From Mytilus edulis (Eukaryota > Mollusca > Bivalvia > Mytilida > Mytilidae): a DNA stretch of 64,000 nucleotides. Shown here piece by piece: positions 45,718 to 59,300 of the stretch. Numbering within the stretch: position 1 is the first letter of the stretch; every line of letters begins with the position of its first letter. Both the position numbers and the translations under genes were made by a program. The DNA lies in contig NC_092354.1 in NCBI RefSeq assembly GCF_963676685.1, forward strand, positions 71,784,178-71,848,177, written 5' to 3'. Under the pieces are notes generated by a model that saw only the letters and a program-made list of their open reading frames with translations, made no database searches and was not told the origin of the DNA.

Positions 45718-48260
45718 TCATGAATTTGAGCATCCTTCTTCATCTGACTGATCACCAGCCCCGCAATCTAACTCTCCATCACATTTCCATTTCAATATTA
45801 TACACCTTCCACTTGCTGTACACCGGAAGTGATTATCTGGATCAAGATCACAGTAGTCTGCAAATATGAAAAATAAAACTATAAAATATAACATACTTAA
45901 TGCTATAACGATTTATGGATAAAGGACTTAATGGTCGGTAATGATCATACCAAAAAGCAAGTTCCCACAGTGTTCAACTACCAACACTGCGGGTGGTATG
46001 AGTGCCAATGAGACAACTCTCCATCCAAATAACAATTTATAAAAGTAAACCAGTTTGCTATACCATGACTATCGATGTTGCAGTAACGTATTCGACTTGG
46101 TACAATAATTAGAATCATAATTGCGGTCATCCAGTAATAAACATAAAATTTATAAATATTTTTTAGAAATGAAAATAGATAACATGAATAAGTTACAAAA
46201 CGTTAGTACCTGAAACGAATTTCGGGATTAAGATTCAACAGGAATGTTTCACAAAGTTTAAACCAATTATATGTAACTAAATAAATGCTCCAGAGGGTAA
46301 GCAGATCCTGCTCTACCTGTGTCACAGATCGCACTGTACATGTTCAAACAAACAAAATCGCAGTAATGAATCGCTTTCGTTAATGTCACAGTCAGGAGAT
46401 GATAACAATTTCGAGTAGATAAAAGAGCACACAATGATACATGAGCTATGATAGATTCACACTTTCGTTTAAAACATCAAGTTTTTATATTTGAGTAATA
46501 TTTTATTTGTTAACACTATAAATCTAAAGATATATTGTTAACTTGTACCTTACCTTTGCCTTCACATTGGATCTCGTCAGAGTTATCAGAGCAGTCTGGA
46601 ACTCCATCACACAACCATCTTTGAGGAATGCACCTCCCACATTCACACCTAAATCCGGAGCATTGACCTATAGATGATAAATTGATGAATAATGTATGTC
46701 ATTGCTATAATATGGATAAACATGGATTATAAAGTAACTACACTATTACTAAACTTTCTTATTTTATACAAAATCTCAAAATATTTCATACTAATGAAAT
46801 TTAGAATACGAATTTTGTAAACCATCTCTGTGGTGGATCCAAGATATCGGGTCAAGCAATTGGTTCTTCAATCAATTTTGGATTGGGACACTCGTTTTTA
46901 AAATTGCTGGATTTGGCACTGGATCTTTTATGTTTGGTAATACATATCTATCAGTTCATCGTAGAGTATATTTTAAACAAGTTTCCTTTTGACAAAAAAA
47001 ATAGTCTGTAACTAACATTACAATTTAAACCAAATGCAGAAGATAGTAGATAGAACATTATAGATGTAAAAGGATCGGTTTAAACAAACAACTAAATAAT
47101 CAGTACGCACGATATGCCATCCCTACTACATTATATAGAATAAATCATTATTAATGAACAAAATTACCACAGAGATGTCTATTGTCCTCGTCTGAAGTAT
47201 CATCTAAGCCGCAGTCTTTATCACCGTCACATCTCCAACTCGATGGTATACATCTACAGTTTTTGCATTGAAAATACCCACTTGGACATGATGTACATAT
47301 AGTTTCGTCTGTTATGTCTGCAAACATATACATATACATACATTTTTTTTTTAAATTCTGACCTCTGCTGTCCAACAGCTTTCGAACATTTATTCAATAT
47401 ATTAGTGATACAAATTATTAAGAGGAACACAAAAACAAATATGCCAATAGACAGAAAGAGACAGAAAAACAAACATAAACAAAAGTGTTCAAAGAAAACT
47501 ACAGATTAAGACGCAAGGACCCCATCCAAGATGAGGGACAACATAAATGTTCATATTATCATGATCACGGAAAACAAACATTCGTTGATACTTACAATGA
47601 AAAGGGAACAGGACTCTGGTAAAAGAACATATGCATGGTTATCAGGTAATCCATATTGGTCATCAAAATCATGTTGGTATCACCAGTAGTGTATAACCAT
47701 ATATAATGTATGTATAATGAGCCGAGCTCTATATTGTCCTTGTTCAAGTGAAGTTGGTTATAAATCTTCTAAAACAATACTGATTTTGCAGTGCATCACA
47801 TCATCTGAATTCCTTATTGCCAAAGATATCAACTCATACACGAAGATTTGATCATCGTAATGTCCGACGGGGTATATAGTCTTGCACAGGCACATTCAGA
47901 TGTTTACATTTTAAGACGTCAGGATTGAATGAGGCAGAAATCCATCTGCAAAATTAAACTTTCAATTAAAGTTACCCCTCCGTTTTTTCTAGTTCAGATG
48001 GAAAGTAAATGTCACAAGTTTTTGATCAGTTGAGTTTATTCGGGTACATGGTCGGCCTTTATAATTTGCATCAATTAAAAGAAGTGGGCTGCATGATTTG
48101 TTCAAGCCCAAGTCTTATGAGTAACGCTTGCTATTATTGTTTAGGTTTTTTCTGACGAAATACGAATTAAAGTTAAGAATCACTTACCTTGCACCACAAC
48201 TGAACAATGAAGCGGTATGCCAAAATGGAATACTAAAATGAAAATCGAATGATAGTTCAT
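45718..48260 (-). CDS. Gene B2: secreted three-module LDLa protein with extra cysteines
   Basis: Minus-strand model: exon 1 48260-48188, exon 2 47317-47168, exon 3 46667-46554, exon 4 45857-45718 (stop TGA 45720-45718); all introns are phase 1, GT-AG. The product is 158 residues, collinear with B1. Exon lengths (73, 150, 114, 140) are identical to B1. Signal peptide 1-24; module 1 (25-74) has eight cysteines including CKNCRC; module 2 (75-112) is unchanged and has seven; module 3 (113-158) reads [18 protein letters not shown] where B1 reads [18 protein letters not shown], so B2 keeps the usual glycine of the Ca2+ loop. The conserved frame and splice sites in both copies indicate that both are probably functional. 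The 5' end faces the FREP gene 2.06 kb away. Confidence 0.9.
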
Positions 48261-48743
48261 TTCTCATATACTTTGTAACTACGTGTAGTTAAAAACAGTA
48301 TCAAAACTTTCTCCATGACAAATTCATTGTTTATTATCACATGCTGGTTACTAGTTAGCTTGGCGTACACTATTAATCAATGTTTAATTTGAAAAGCTAC
48401 TTTCAGAATTCAAAATAAAACGTTGAATTATTTGTTCACCTTATCATATGTAAATGTTATTCACTTAAATGGGAGAAAATGTCAATTCTAACATTGTTAT
48501 TGACTATTCTTCTAATGTACATTTAGTAACATCCATATTATTAATATAATGGTAGTAGGTAATAATAACAATATAAATATGTGGAAGTGGTTTGACATTT
48601 CATGTTGAAGAATCTTTGTTTAGAATTATTGCTAAAATGTCAATTATTGCCGTCCCAATATTAGATACAGCAAACAATTTCAAAACCCATTAAACTTTAA
48701 CATGTTTAAAATAATTGATGACCTGAAAGAGACAATGAAGATA

Positions 48744-49414
48744 GCGTTTATAGCATCAGTGATAGTTGAGGTAATATGGGTCGCTGTTTATAAAAAAAAT
48801 AAAAAAATTGATTATTATGTTCAATATTACTTTGATATATAACTAGTATATTACTTTTATATATTATTGTTATAGAAAAAAAACCATCCTCAATTAATGT
48901 TGGATGCACTCGGTTATTCTAATAAATTTGTATAATATATGCCATTTATCAATAAAATGTTATCATGATTGGAAATCCTTTTGGTTATCCTAAAGTAACT
49001 GTATACTGTGTTTTGGTCTTAAGAGTGTCCATAACTTAACACTAACTCTGTTATTGTCTCAACCAAACATTCAATTCTTTAAGTGGACTGTTTTGAACAC
49101 ATATTTTATACCACAATTTAGTCAGCATGAAATGAATTTGTTTGTAATTGACAATTATAATTCATTTGATTACTTTGTTTAAATATTTGTGCAACTTCAT
49201 GCAAATGTAAACACTATTTTGATTATTTCTCAATCAAAGCAAAAATGCGTCAACTACTAAAAGCAAGTTTTTTCCCAAATGAAGCAAGTTAACTATATCT
49301 TTTCGTTTATCATGTTTATAGTCTTTTCATGAAAAGAATGCTAAATGTGAACAAAGATGTATTAAAAAAAAGTAATGGCCATTTGTAATCAGATAATAAA
49401 CTTGTGACATTGTT

Positions 49415-49453
<39 letters not shown>

Positions 49454-50318
49454 ATTTGTTTCAGCTCTGTCGATTTACAAGACAACTCTTGAACGTGTAC
49501 CGAAAACGTACTAAATAGTCTGCATTAAAACAATTTAAACTCTGAATTGCTGAGTTGTGCTCAGTTTTCCATATTTTGCGGAGTCCTGTATGGAATTCGC
49601 TTGAATATGATTTAATAGGTATATGCCTTGGTAAAATATAACCAAATACATTGAGAATATATATCACTTTTTTATTATTGTTAATATTTGTACGTTATGT
49701 AATTTATTTTTGTACATTATATATTGAACTATATTCGGTTAATCATATCGATGCACTTTACTAGCCAGCAAAATGCCGCCTAATTAAATCTATGTCTATA
49801 TTTCAATTATATCAAGGTCAATTACTAATAACCTTATAAACATATTTGATAGACTTCACCTCGTTTTTGCTAACAAAACAGTTATACTCTACAAAAATTA
49901 AGGCGTGATATATCAGCTACACAGCATTTATGTTTAAGTGATAGCAGATTTTGGTATTTACAAATGTACCTAGATAATTTTGTCAATTTAGTTTCAGCAG
50001 CTATACGTTTGATCGATAACTTGTACTCTTTACATCGCCATAAAACATGACATCACCATTTTAATAAAAGGTTTTCTCAGTAAGAAACATGTAAATAGAG
50101 GAAAATATTTAGACATCAAGGGAATAGTAGTACTGCAATAAGTGTTATGATATATTTTCCTAAGATCATTATCAAAATATGTAACTTTTATTCTTACAAC
50201 ATAACTTTGTAAACCATTCGTTACCTATTTGAATGATTTGCTACAAGAGTAAAGGGAACCTGAAGCTGATAAAGTTTACATCCAGTGCATCGTGAATGAA
50301 TAGGTGTTGAGTTTTAAC
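48744..50318. other. Divergent spacer between B2 and the FREP gene
   Basis: Holds a T-rich/A-rich tract near 48800 and an AT microsatellite at 49417-49450. No exon was recognised; the FREP promoter should be in the right part. Confidence 0.5.
49417..49450. repeat. AT dinucleotide microsatellite
   Basis: Seventeen uninterrupted AT units. Confidence 0.97.
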
Positions 50319-53300
50319 ATGCTTTTCTTAGGATTTATTTGTTTTGTGCTATTGTCAGGAGTAAAATCAAGAAATATCGGTGATGCTATGGTAGAAACGC
50401 CAATGGTCGATAACCAAAATGCCCCTTTAAGTGCAATGTTTGACATGACAAACGTAAATGAACGCATCAAGACATACATATCAGAGTATTTTGATAGTAA
50501 AATGTCAAAATTGGTTAATATGAAGTTAGAAGAGGTTTTGTTGTCATCAAAAATAGATGAGGACTTGAAGCAGAACATTGAAAAGATGAAGGAAAATTTA
50601 ACACTGAAATTTGAAAAGGAAATTAAAGGATATGTTGATGGCGTGCACCAGAATTTGACCGATGCTTTATCTGAAGGTAACTACATTGTTTTATTCATTT
50701 AAGAGCGGTCCTACTTATTATAGTCAATATTAATATTATTATCATTATAGTTATTTTAATGGCATAGCAATATAGAAAAACAAAATTAAAAAAGACAAGT
50801 GCATTTTTTCTCGATTTGTAGTTGACATTTTCATTAAAATCTTTGACACAGTCCATTGTCCTTACCTTGACCTTAAATGACACTTTTTGGACAGCCATTG
50901 ATTTTTACCTCATACCATGAAAAAATGAACTACTCACACATGTCATAGATACTCCTTTCTCAATCAATAATGTTGAAATCAGTTAGACTACATGAATGAA
51001 AAGCATAAGTTGAAAAAGATCTAGCGTTCATATGTGCTTTTAAAAGTTTTTGTTGGTTTTCTACTAAATGTACTGTAAAGTCTTCAAACTACGTTAGTTT
51101 CAAATTCTTTATTAGTATGCTTCATCGTTGCAGATAAACTCATAACACATATAGTAAAAAGCTACAAATAGAAAAAATAAAAATCATAAACTAAAATGCC
51201 GTATTTCACCAAAAAATTACAAGAAAATAAACAATTGTCAAAATGACACTCATTGACCTCTATACATTTATTTTTAAGTATAAAAATTCCTTTAAATAAT
51301 TATAAGTTCAAAACATAAACAAACATGAACTAAAAAGCGAAATTAACGTAAACAAACTTTGGCATTAATTGCATTCCATAAAGTAAAAAATTATAAGCAT
51401 AGAAATACAGGTGTAAATATGGCACTAACGGCGTTCCATAGTCCCCGATAGCACTCTGTACTTCAAAAAAGTTAATAATCTTAAATTTAATAAGAAAATT
51501 AAACAATTGCAAGAATAATATTTTAACCTAAACGCTAAAATAATTAATTATTCTAAAATAAACGGTGTACATAATGCAAAACAAACAAAATGCTGATGTA
51601 AACAAACACGACCTGTGTGCACGTTAAGGTTCATCATAACATATGGACAGATATGGCCGTATTTTCATCTCAAAAACTACTCTGTGTACAGACTTACCTG
51701 TGCTGTTTGGAAAGTTTTAATGCCTAGCGTCTACTAGATATATAAAAGTTAAATTCATTTTGTGTTTAACATGTTTAAGAAAGATCTTTCTTGGTTTTTG
51801 ATGGGCATTTTTTTTCCTTTCTGCAGAAGGTGTAAAAATAAATAAACACCTGAATTACTTTGATACTGTCAACTCACTGACTCAGATAAACTCTTTAACT
51901 CACTTATAGTTGTAAAGATACCTCTTGTCCATGTCAATTAAGGACAATCAAAACAATAAAAACAGTTTTTTTACCCGAGGGAGCATCTCATAGTTGTACC
52001 ACAACTTAGTTAATTTTCACACCATTTTGCATGAAGGAAAAAAAAATGCCCATCAAAATCCAAAAGAGATTTTATCTTTCTGAAACACAAAATGCATTTA
52101 ACATGACTTTTTGTTTAACTTTACAAAAATGTATTTTATCTAGTGGATGCCAGGCATTAAAACTTTTCCAACTTCGCAGGTAAGTCTGTACTCAGAGTAA
52201 TTTTTGGCATGTAAATACAGCCATATTTGTCCGTTTGTTATGATGAACCTTAATCGGCAGTTCAAACAAAGAAAACGTAGATAATTAATTGCTTAAACTT
52301 ATCAAAAATATGAAATATTTACTTTAAGTTATAAAATAAAATAATATAAAAATTAACTCACAGTGTAGTTTACCGATTGCACGAAAATCGAAAAAATTCA
52401 AAGCGAAACACAATCTTTCTTCACAATGCCATATGGGAATCTCAATGAAACTGATAAGAAATAGCACGTGTTTCAAACAGTAAAAGCACGTGCAAAAATG
52501 CGGGAATTTGAATTTATTTATCAAAAATAAGTATATCAATAAAATGTTGTGGTCACATGACATGTACCTGTTAGTAAATGCGGATACTCACCGATCTATA
52601 CCTTTTTTTTGCGCTTTATTTTCAGTGATGTGATTTTGTTATAATATGTCTTTCTGCTTGGTATCGATGTGATAAGTTAAGCCCTCTCACTGTTTTTTTA
52701 TAGGTAGTTTTCATGTAGTACTGTAACACCACTGTCTCAGGTTAGGGGAGAGTTTACGGCTTGAAACTACTTAAACCCCACCACATTACAAATCTCCAAA
52801 GTCAGGACCCTTTTATTTGATTAGTTACATTGAAATTGAAATCGGTACACTCCAGTATATTGTATTTGTTATTCGGGCTTCAAATGAGATATAAACACAC
52901 ATTCACTGTCAGTTCTCGATATTTCCATAGGTAATTGACCAGTTGACATAAACAACTGAGAAATATTAGGAGCCCATATCCTTTTGAACATCTGGATTAA
53001 CATATGTATTCACCTTCAATGGTGCAATAGGAACGCAATTAGTCTAACTAAAGAGTGTTGAACTATACAGAGCTACCAAACAAATCAATAAAACTATGCT
53101 GATACACATTTTATAAGGTGTAATTATACAACATAATTATATGTCAGCTATAAAAATGATAAAAAATGTATGATATTCTTACTCTTAAAATATATACTAA
53201 ATCGATACAGATAGTAAAGGAAATTTAAACAATTGGCGTGGAATTCTGTCATGATAGTATGCTTTGTCTTTCAATATAAGATTTGAGTCTATAGTTATAA

Positions 53301-56300
53301 CTTAACATTTTATATTTTTCTTCAATATGTTTTCAGAGATGAACTCCTTTAAGACATCACTGGAAGATAGCAAACTAACCACAAAGAATCAAAATAAGGC
53401 AAATGGCAAGTCAATTCATAATATGAAATCTTATTTTTCTCGCATGTTTTCAAACATGTTGCAAAAGTATAAATTATTCTAAATAATAGGGATATTCTTT
53501 TACCCTGCCATGGCCGTTTTTGGCACAACTTTTTAAATTTTGGTCCTCAATGCTGTTCAACTTTGTACTTGTTTCGGCTTTCAAATTTTTGTATCTGGGC
53601 GTCACTAGTACATTTAAGTATTGTGTGGACAAAATGCACTTCTGGCGTATTAAAATTTTAAACTTGTTACCTTTCGTTAGCTATTATTCGTGTGTTTCTT
53701 TGTCTATTGTGTTCTCCTATTTATTTATATTGTAGTCCTGTACTGTTGTGTTGTCATTTTAATGTTATATTTCACATGGCCATAAAAGAGGGAGGTTTGG
53801 CATGCCACAAAACCAGGTTCAACCCACCATTTTTTCCTTTAAAAATGTCCTGTACCAAGTCAGAAATATGGCCATTGTTATATTATAGTTCGTTTCTGTG
53901 TGTGTTACATTTTAACGTTGTTTCCGTTGTGTCGTTTGTTTTCTCTTATATTTGAGTGTGATTCACATTATCATAAGACGTCTCACGGTACTTATCTATC
54001 CCAAATTAATGTATTTGTTTTTGATGTTATATTTGTTATTCTCATAGAATTTTGTCTAATGCTTAGTCCGTTTCTGTGTGTGTTACATTTTAATGTTGTG
54101 TCGTTGTTCTTCTTTTATATTTAATGCGTTTCCCTCAGCTTTAGTTTGTTACCCCGATTTTGTTTTTTGTCCATGAATTTATGAGTTTTGAACAGCGGTA
54201 TACTACTATTGTCGTTATTTATGATGACACTCTTGCGTATTTAACATTGTTAATGTTTATTGTTTTAATGAATTTTCCAACAATTAGTGGCGGCTTGATG
54301 TGGGCATGTGGAGTGCAAGTTATATAAAAGGCAACAGTAGTATACTGTTGTTCGAAATTCATAAATCGATTGAGAGAAAAACAAATCCGGGTGTTACAAA
54401 CTAACACTAAGGGAAACACATCAAATGACTTGGTACAGATAAGCCTTTATTGCATAAATTTTATTTAAATTTTCACCATGCTCCTTATTACGTTACGGAC
54501 ATTTACGCCTCTTTGTTCAAAAACTCATATTTGGTTAACAGTTAGTCAATATTATGTGTATATGTGTAATAGAAAATATTTTTATAGGTTAATTTTGTAT
54601 TTCAATTAGCGTGAGTTTGTTTCAATCTGTAACACATATATTAAACTTATTCAAGGCGACAAACCACCGAACACATGTGGAGGAGTATTACATGGTTGTG
54701 AGGATTTGAAAGGAACAATCTGTGGAAATGGTTTATACAGTCTTAATCCAAAAAGTTTACCACAGTTTCGTGGTTACTGTAATATGTGTTTTGCTGGTGG
54801 AGGCTGGACTGTAAGTTCATGAGTATTGATTTGAACGTAATACCTTTAAGCGGGTTATTTTCGTGGAGTGTACATCTTCGCTTATTTTCGCGGAGAGAAA
54901 AAAATCGCCAAAATAATTCCCACCAATTTAAAGTGTACTTGCAAAGGTATTGATAAAAGTTTTGAATCCGCCAAAATAATAATCGCCAAAATATCTTGTA
55001 TACCTTTTTCAGGGAAAATCGCGAAAGCATACACCCGCCAAAATAACCCGCTATACGGTATTACATTCTTTATTTTTGTTGCTTTTTCAAATTTTTGAAC
55101 GGGGTGAGAAAAGTACTTCTCCTCAACAGTGACATTTAAGTTCTCTACAAATAAATCTTCTTAATTTCATTATGATATCAAATTCCCTTTGTTTCTTCTG
55201 AATTTCCTATGGAGTTTTCATGCAAAATGTGACCATGTATGATTACGTCACATAAAAATAACACACCTTTCTGCAAGTCTTTCAAAAGGAAGGATTTAAA
55301 CCACTAAAAAAATAAAATCCACAACAATAACTCGTGTATTACGATATTAAGCAACTCTCAACAGTTTCATTTGTTTTAATTAAAATATCAGCAAGCCTCG
55401 TACTTTAAATATCAAACTTTAACTGTCTCGAGTGGAGAAATATAGTAACAATTGTTTCAGTTTGGGTTCTATATTGTTATTAATAATATTTAATAGAACA
55501 TGTATTGTATGTGTACTAAAAAATATTTATTTGTAGTAGTCAGGTTCTTTTGTATCACCTGAAAACGATATATCTATATTATAAAAATCTTGTTGATATT
55601 TTTCAATTTGCAATGGCAAATAACGGCAATACAGCAAATAAATTTAAATACGGTTATGCAAATTTGAACCATATGGAATATCAATTCATGAAACGAAATT
55701 AGTACGCGCATATAAAAAACAAAAATACAAGTTGAACATTACTAAAAATAATACCGCTCTTATTGCCATTTGTTGTTTAATGGAATACGATACATACAAC
55801 CTATATATGTTTTACCGAGACAATTCAAATACGTATTCAATATGTACATATACCTTCATGTGCTGCTTTTAGAGATAACTTGGGTCAAATTTTTAAACAA
55901 TTACTCACAATTTGGGTTTTCTGGACATTTCTATTATTTGGATCAGCAGTCTTTTAAGCTACTATATATTTATAAGTCTTAAGATTTGCACAGAGATACT
56001 ATTATAGTTACATAGTGTGTTAATGATCCCCATATGGAATTTACTGACCCCATATATATCGTACTAGGTCACTAGCACACTAGGTAACAAATTTATCTTA
56101 CAGACTATCTTGACATGTGGTATTTAGACTAGTGGCCTTTAAAACTGATCAAGTCCTTAATATCGTTTGTATTAGGAACATTCTTCCATTGGTCTATACA
56201 AAACAAATGGCAAAAATAACAACTTGTTAGTTTTAAATGTGTTTTATGAATTTATTTTAATCGTTCATTACGTATTTCATTGTCTGTTGGAACCTTTAAG

Positions 56301-59300
56301 ATTTTCCCTCAACACTGCATTGTTTGTATAAAGGAACATAATACTACTACTAACAGTGTATTGAAATAATATGGAATATACATGGTCTCCACGCGGTTGC
56401 TTTTAACCAATAATTTTCTTAAAAATGTGTAGGGGGTAGGAATATCCGAGGAAGATAATATAAAATCGTGTTGGCATATATTTCGGCTAAACATATAGCC
56501 TTAGTCGGTGTCAATGTGTTGATTTTATCTTAATTTTTTCCCCCATAAATATAGCCTTAAAAATACATTAATGTCATATGAAACCTCAAATTAAAAAAAG
56601 AAAGATGCATATGTTTTTAATAACAAAATAGATAGTTTTCATTATGAAAATTATGTACATATACTTTTTTCCGAAGAAAATTCTTTAATTTGTCCACATT
56701 AAGAAGAAGTTCACTTTTTTGATTGCTTGCTTCCAGGAAGCAATTTGCCGACATATTTCCCGTATTCAAAGTGACCTTAGCGTGACCCTCTCGTAAAAAT
56801 CCGGTGATCGCAATACGCATGGATCTGTCACTGAAATAAACTATTATCTGATTGTACTAGTTTAACACGTGCTCAATATCCATGCTTCTTTGTTGATTGT
56901 TTACTATAAGGTGACAATCGGTAAACTTCGGCTTCAAACACGACAAGTAATGAGCAGCCATATTTTCACATCATAACAATCAGGGAGAGGAAAAAAATGA
57001 CGATTATACGATACATTTGCGTAATGAATGATAAAATTGTGCACAAAAGACTAAGTTAATGATATATACAAATGTACATGCATTGGTTCAAGAATTGGAT
57101 AAAAATTATTTTTCACTCGTTTCATAAGACTTTAATAATCGATTTTTTTTTATAGAAGTTGTTAATACCATACTTATGTCTTTCAAGGTTAAACATGTAA
57201 CATGTTAATATCATACTGATGTCTTTCATGGTTAAACATGTAACATGTTAATATCATACTTATATGTGCTGGTGGTTGTACCACAGGATTGTGCATGCGT
57301 CTAGTGTGGTAGAGCCATATGCTTTTTATCACCGCTGGCTAGCCTGCTTCCAGGTGAAAAAGAAAGCCGAGTGAGTAAGTCTTTCTGCCAGTACATAGCC
57401 TCTGCACTATTCATGACTTCTGCAATGCCTCCACGCGACGGCACACGGTAACTAGGGTCTAGTACCCTAGGCATAATTGTATAGGATCTCGGAGCAGCAA
57501 GGGCCCCAGAGATGCAGTGTGTAGGCCCACCGGCCCCAGCTATGGGTAAATAGTTGGTTAGATGAAGATCATAGCTCTGTTAAAGCAGTTCATCTAAGAG
57601 AAGGACAACTTGATACAAAACCAATGGCTAGATGGGAGTCATAAGCTCTGGTTAGCAGCTTATCTAGAGGAAGGAAACCTTGATTAATAAATCCCTGGCC
57701 CTCCTGGTAAGGGGGTTTGGCGTCAGGCTAATCACTTTGCCCTGTAAAAAAAGCTGATTACAGAAACTAATACAGTCGATAAACATGCGTGCCCTTCTAG
57801 GGTTGGAGCAGAAGTTGTTTTTAATGCAACTGACCGCCATGCGATGCAGAGAATGACGTCTAATAAACCGATACCACTGTTTTCGCCCAAAAAAGTCACC
57901 AAAGTTGCGCAATGGAATGTACGCACAATGTATGAATGTGGAAAATGTGCTCAGATAGCAAAGGAGATGAGAAATTATGATATAAACATACTTGGCATAA
58001 GTGAGGCAAGATGGAACCAAAGTGGAGTTTTGACACTGGTAACAGGTGAGGAGATTCTATACTCGGGAAACCCAAATAAAAATGATTACCACACCAAAGG
58101 AGTAGCAATAATGCTTTCAAACACATCAAAGAAGAGCCTGATGGAATGGGAACCAGTAAGTGAGAGAATAATGTGGGTGAGACTAAAAGCTTAATGCCAA
58201 AACATAACTATCATACAGTGTTATGCACCAACCAATGATGCAGAAGATGATGTAAAGGAATGTTTTTATGAACAACTACAACATGTTTGGGACAACATCC
58301 CCAAAAGAGACATCAAAATAGTCATGGGTGATATGAATGCTGAGATTGGAAAAGAGAACAAGGACAGAGAGAAAACACTAGAAAAACATGGTCTAGGAGA
58401 AATAAATGAGAATGGAGAAAAGCTAGTTGAATTCTGTGAGATGAATGAGCTTGTGATAGGAGGCAGTTTATTTCCACATAAGAACATACACAAGGAGACA
58501 TGGGAATCACCTGATGGAAAAACAAAAAATCAGATTGACCACATCATGATAAGCCAGAGATGGAGAAGCTCACTACAAGACGTTAGAGTTATGAGAGGAG
58601 CAGATATCAGCTCAGACCACCATCTTATCATAGCCAAAGTAAAAACAAAACTTGCAAAAGGGACCAAAGTAGAACAAAAACGTATTAAGTATAATGTGGA
58701 GAAGCTCAAAGACCGACGTATACACCTCAAAGATCAATTCCAGATTAAGCTCAGAAACAGATTTGAAGTACTTAAAGATGGGCCAGACCTGGACATAAAT
58801 AACGAATGGGAAGTGGGAAGAGATATCATCAAGGAAGTGTGTGAAGATGTACTTGGTAGAAAAACTAACAAAAAGAAAGATTGGATGTCACTTGGAACGT
58901 GGGATAAAGTAGAAGAGAGGAGGAAAATGAAGGAAAATTTAAACAATGCAAGAACAAGGGCTAAAAAACAAGAAGCACAAAACAAACACCAGCTTCTCAA
59001 CAAAGAAGTGAAAAACTGTTGTAGGAAAGACAAGAGAGAATATGTAAATGACCTAGCAACTGAAGCAGAATTTGCTGCATATAAGGGCGACATCAAAACC
59101 TTGTACAATATCACCAAAACCCTTAGTAGACGTAAAACAGCTAAGTCTAAACCAGTAAAGGATAAAGATGGAAAAGTCCTAACCAGTCTTAATGAACAGA
59201 TGGAAAGATGGAATGAATACTTTGTCAATGTCCTGAATAGACCAGAACCAGACCAACCAGTAATAGTAGAGCCAGCTGGGGTAGATTTTAATATTAAAAT

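Larger units (their letters stand above)
39670..48743. repeat. Segmental duplication, copy 2 (A2 exon 2 to upstream of B2)
   Basis: Homologous to 27286-38295 in the same orientation. Differences from copy 1: a ~480-bp tandem duplication that adds one LDLa exon (junction near 39968), a retained full MITE at 43031-43709, absence of the 2.5-kb A-B spacer, and one VNTR unit instead of five. Confidence 0.92.

Noticed and set aside
27286-48743. Membrane LDL-receptor family gene
   Set aside because: No EGF, beta-propeller, transmembrane or NPxY segments; each gene ends with a stop soon after the last LDLa module.
50304-50318. Upstream GTG as FREP start
   Set aside because: The ATG at 50319 begins a clean signal peptide; eukaryotic GTG starts are not expected.
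53520-54124. Chain of T-rich plus-strand ORFs
   Set aside because: They lie in a common mussel repeat inside FREP intron 2.
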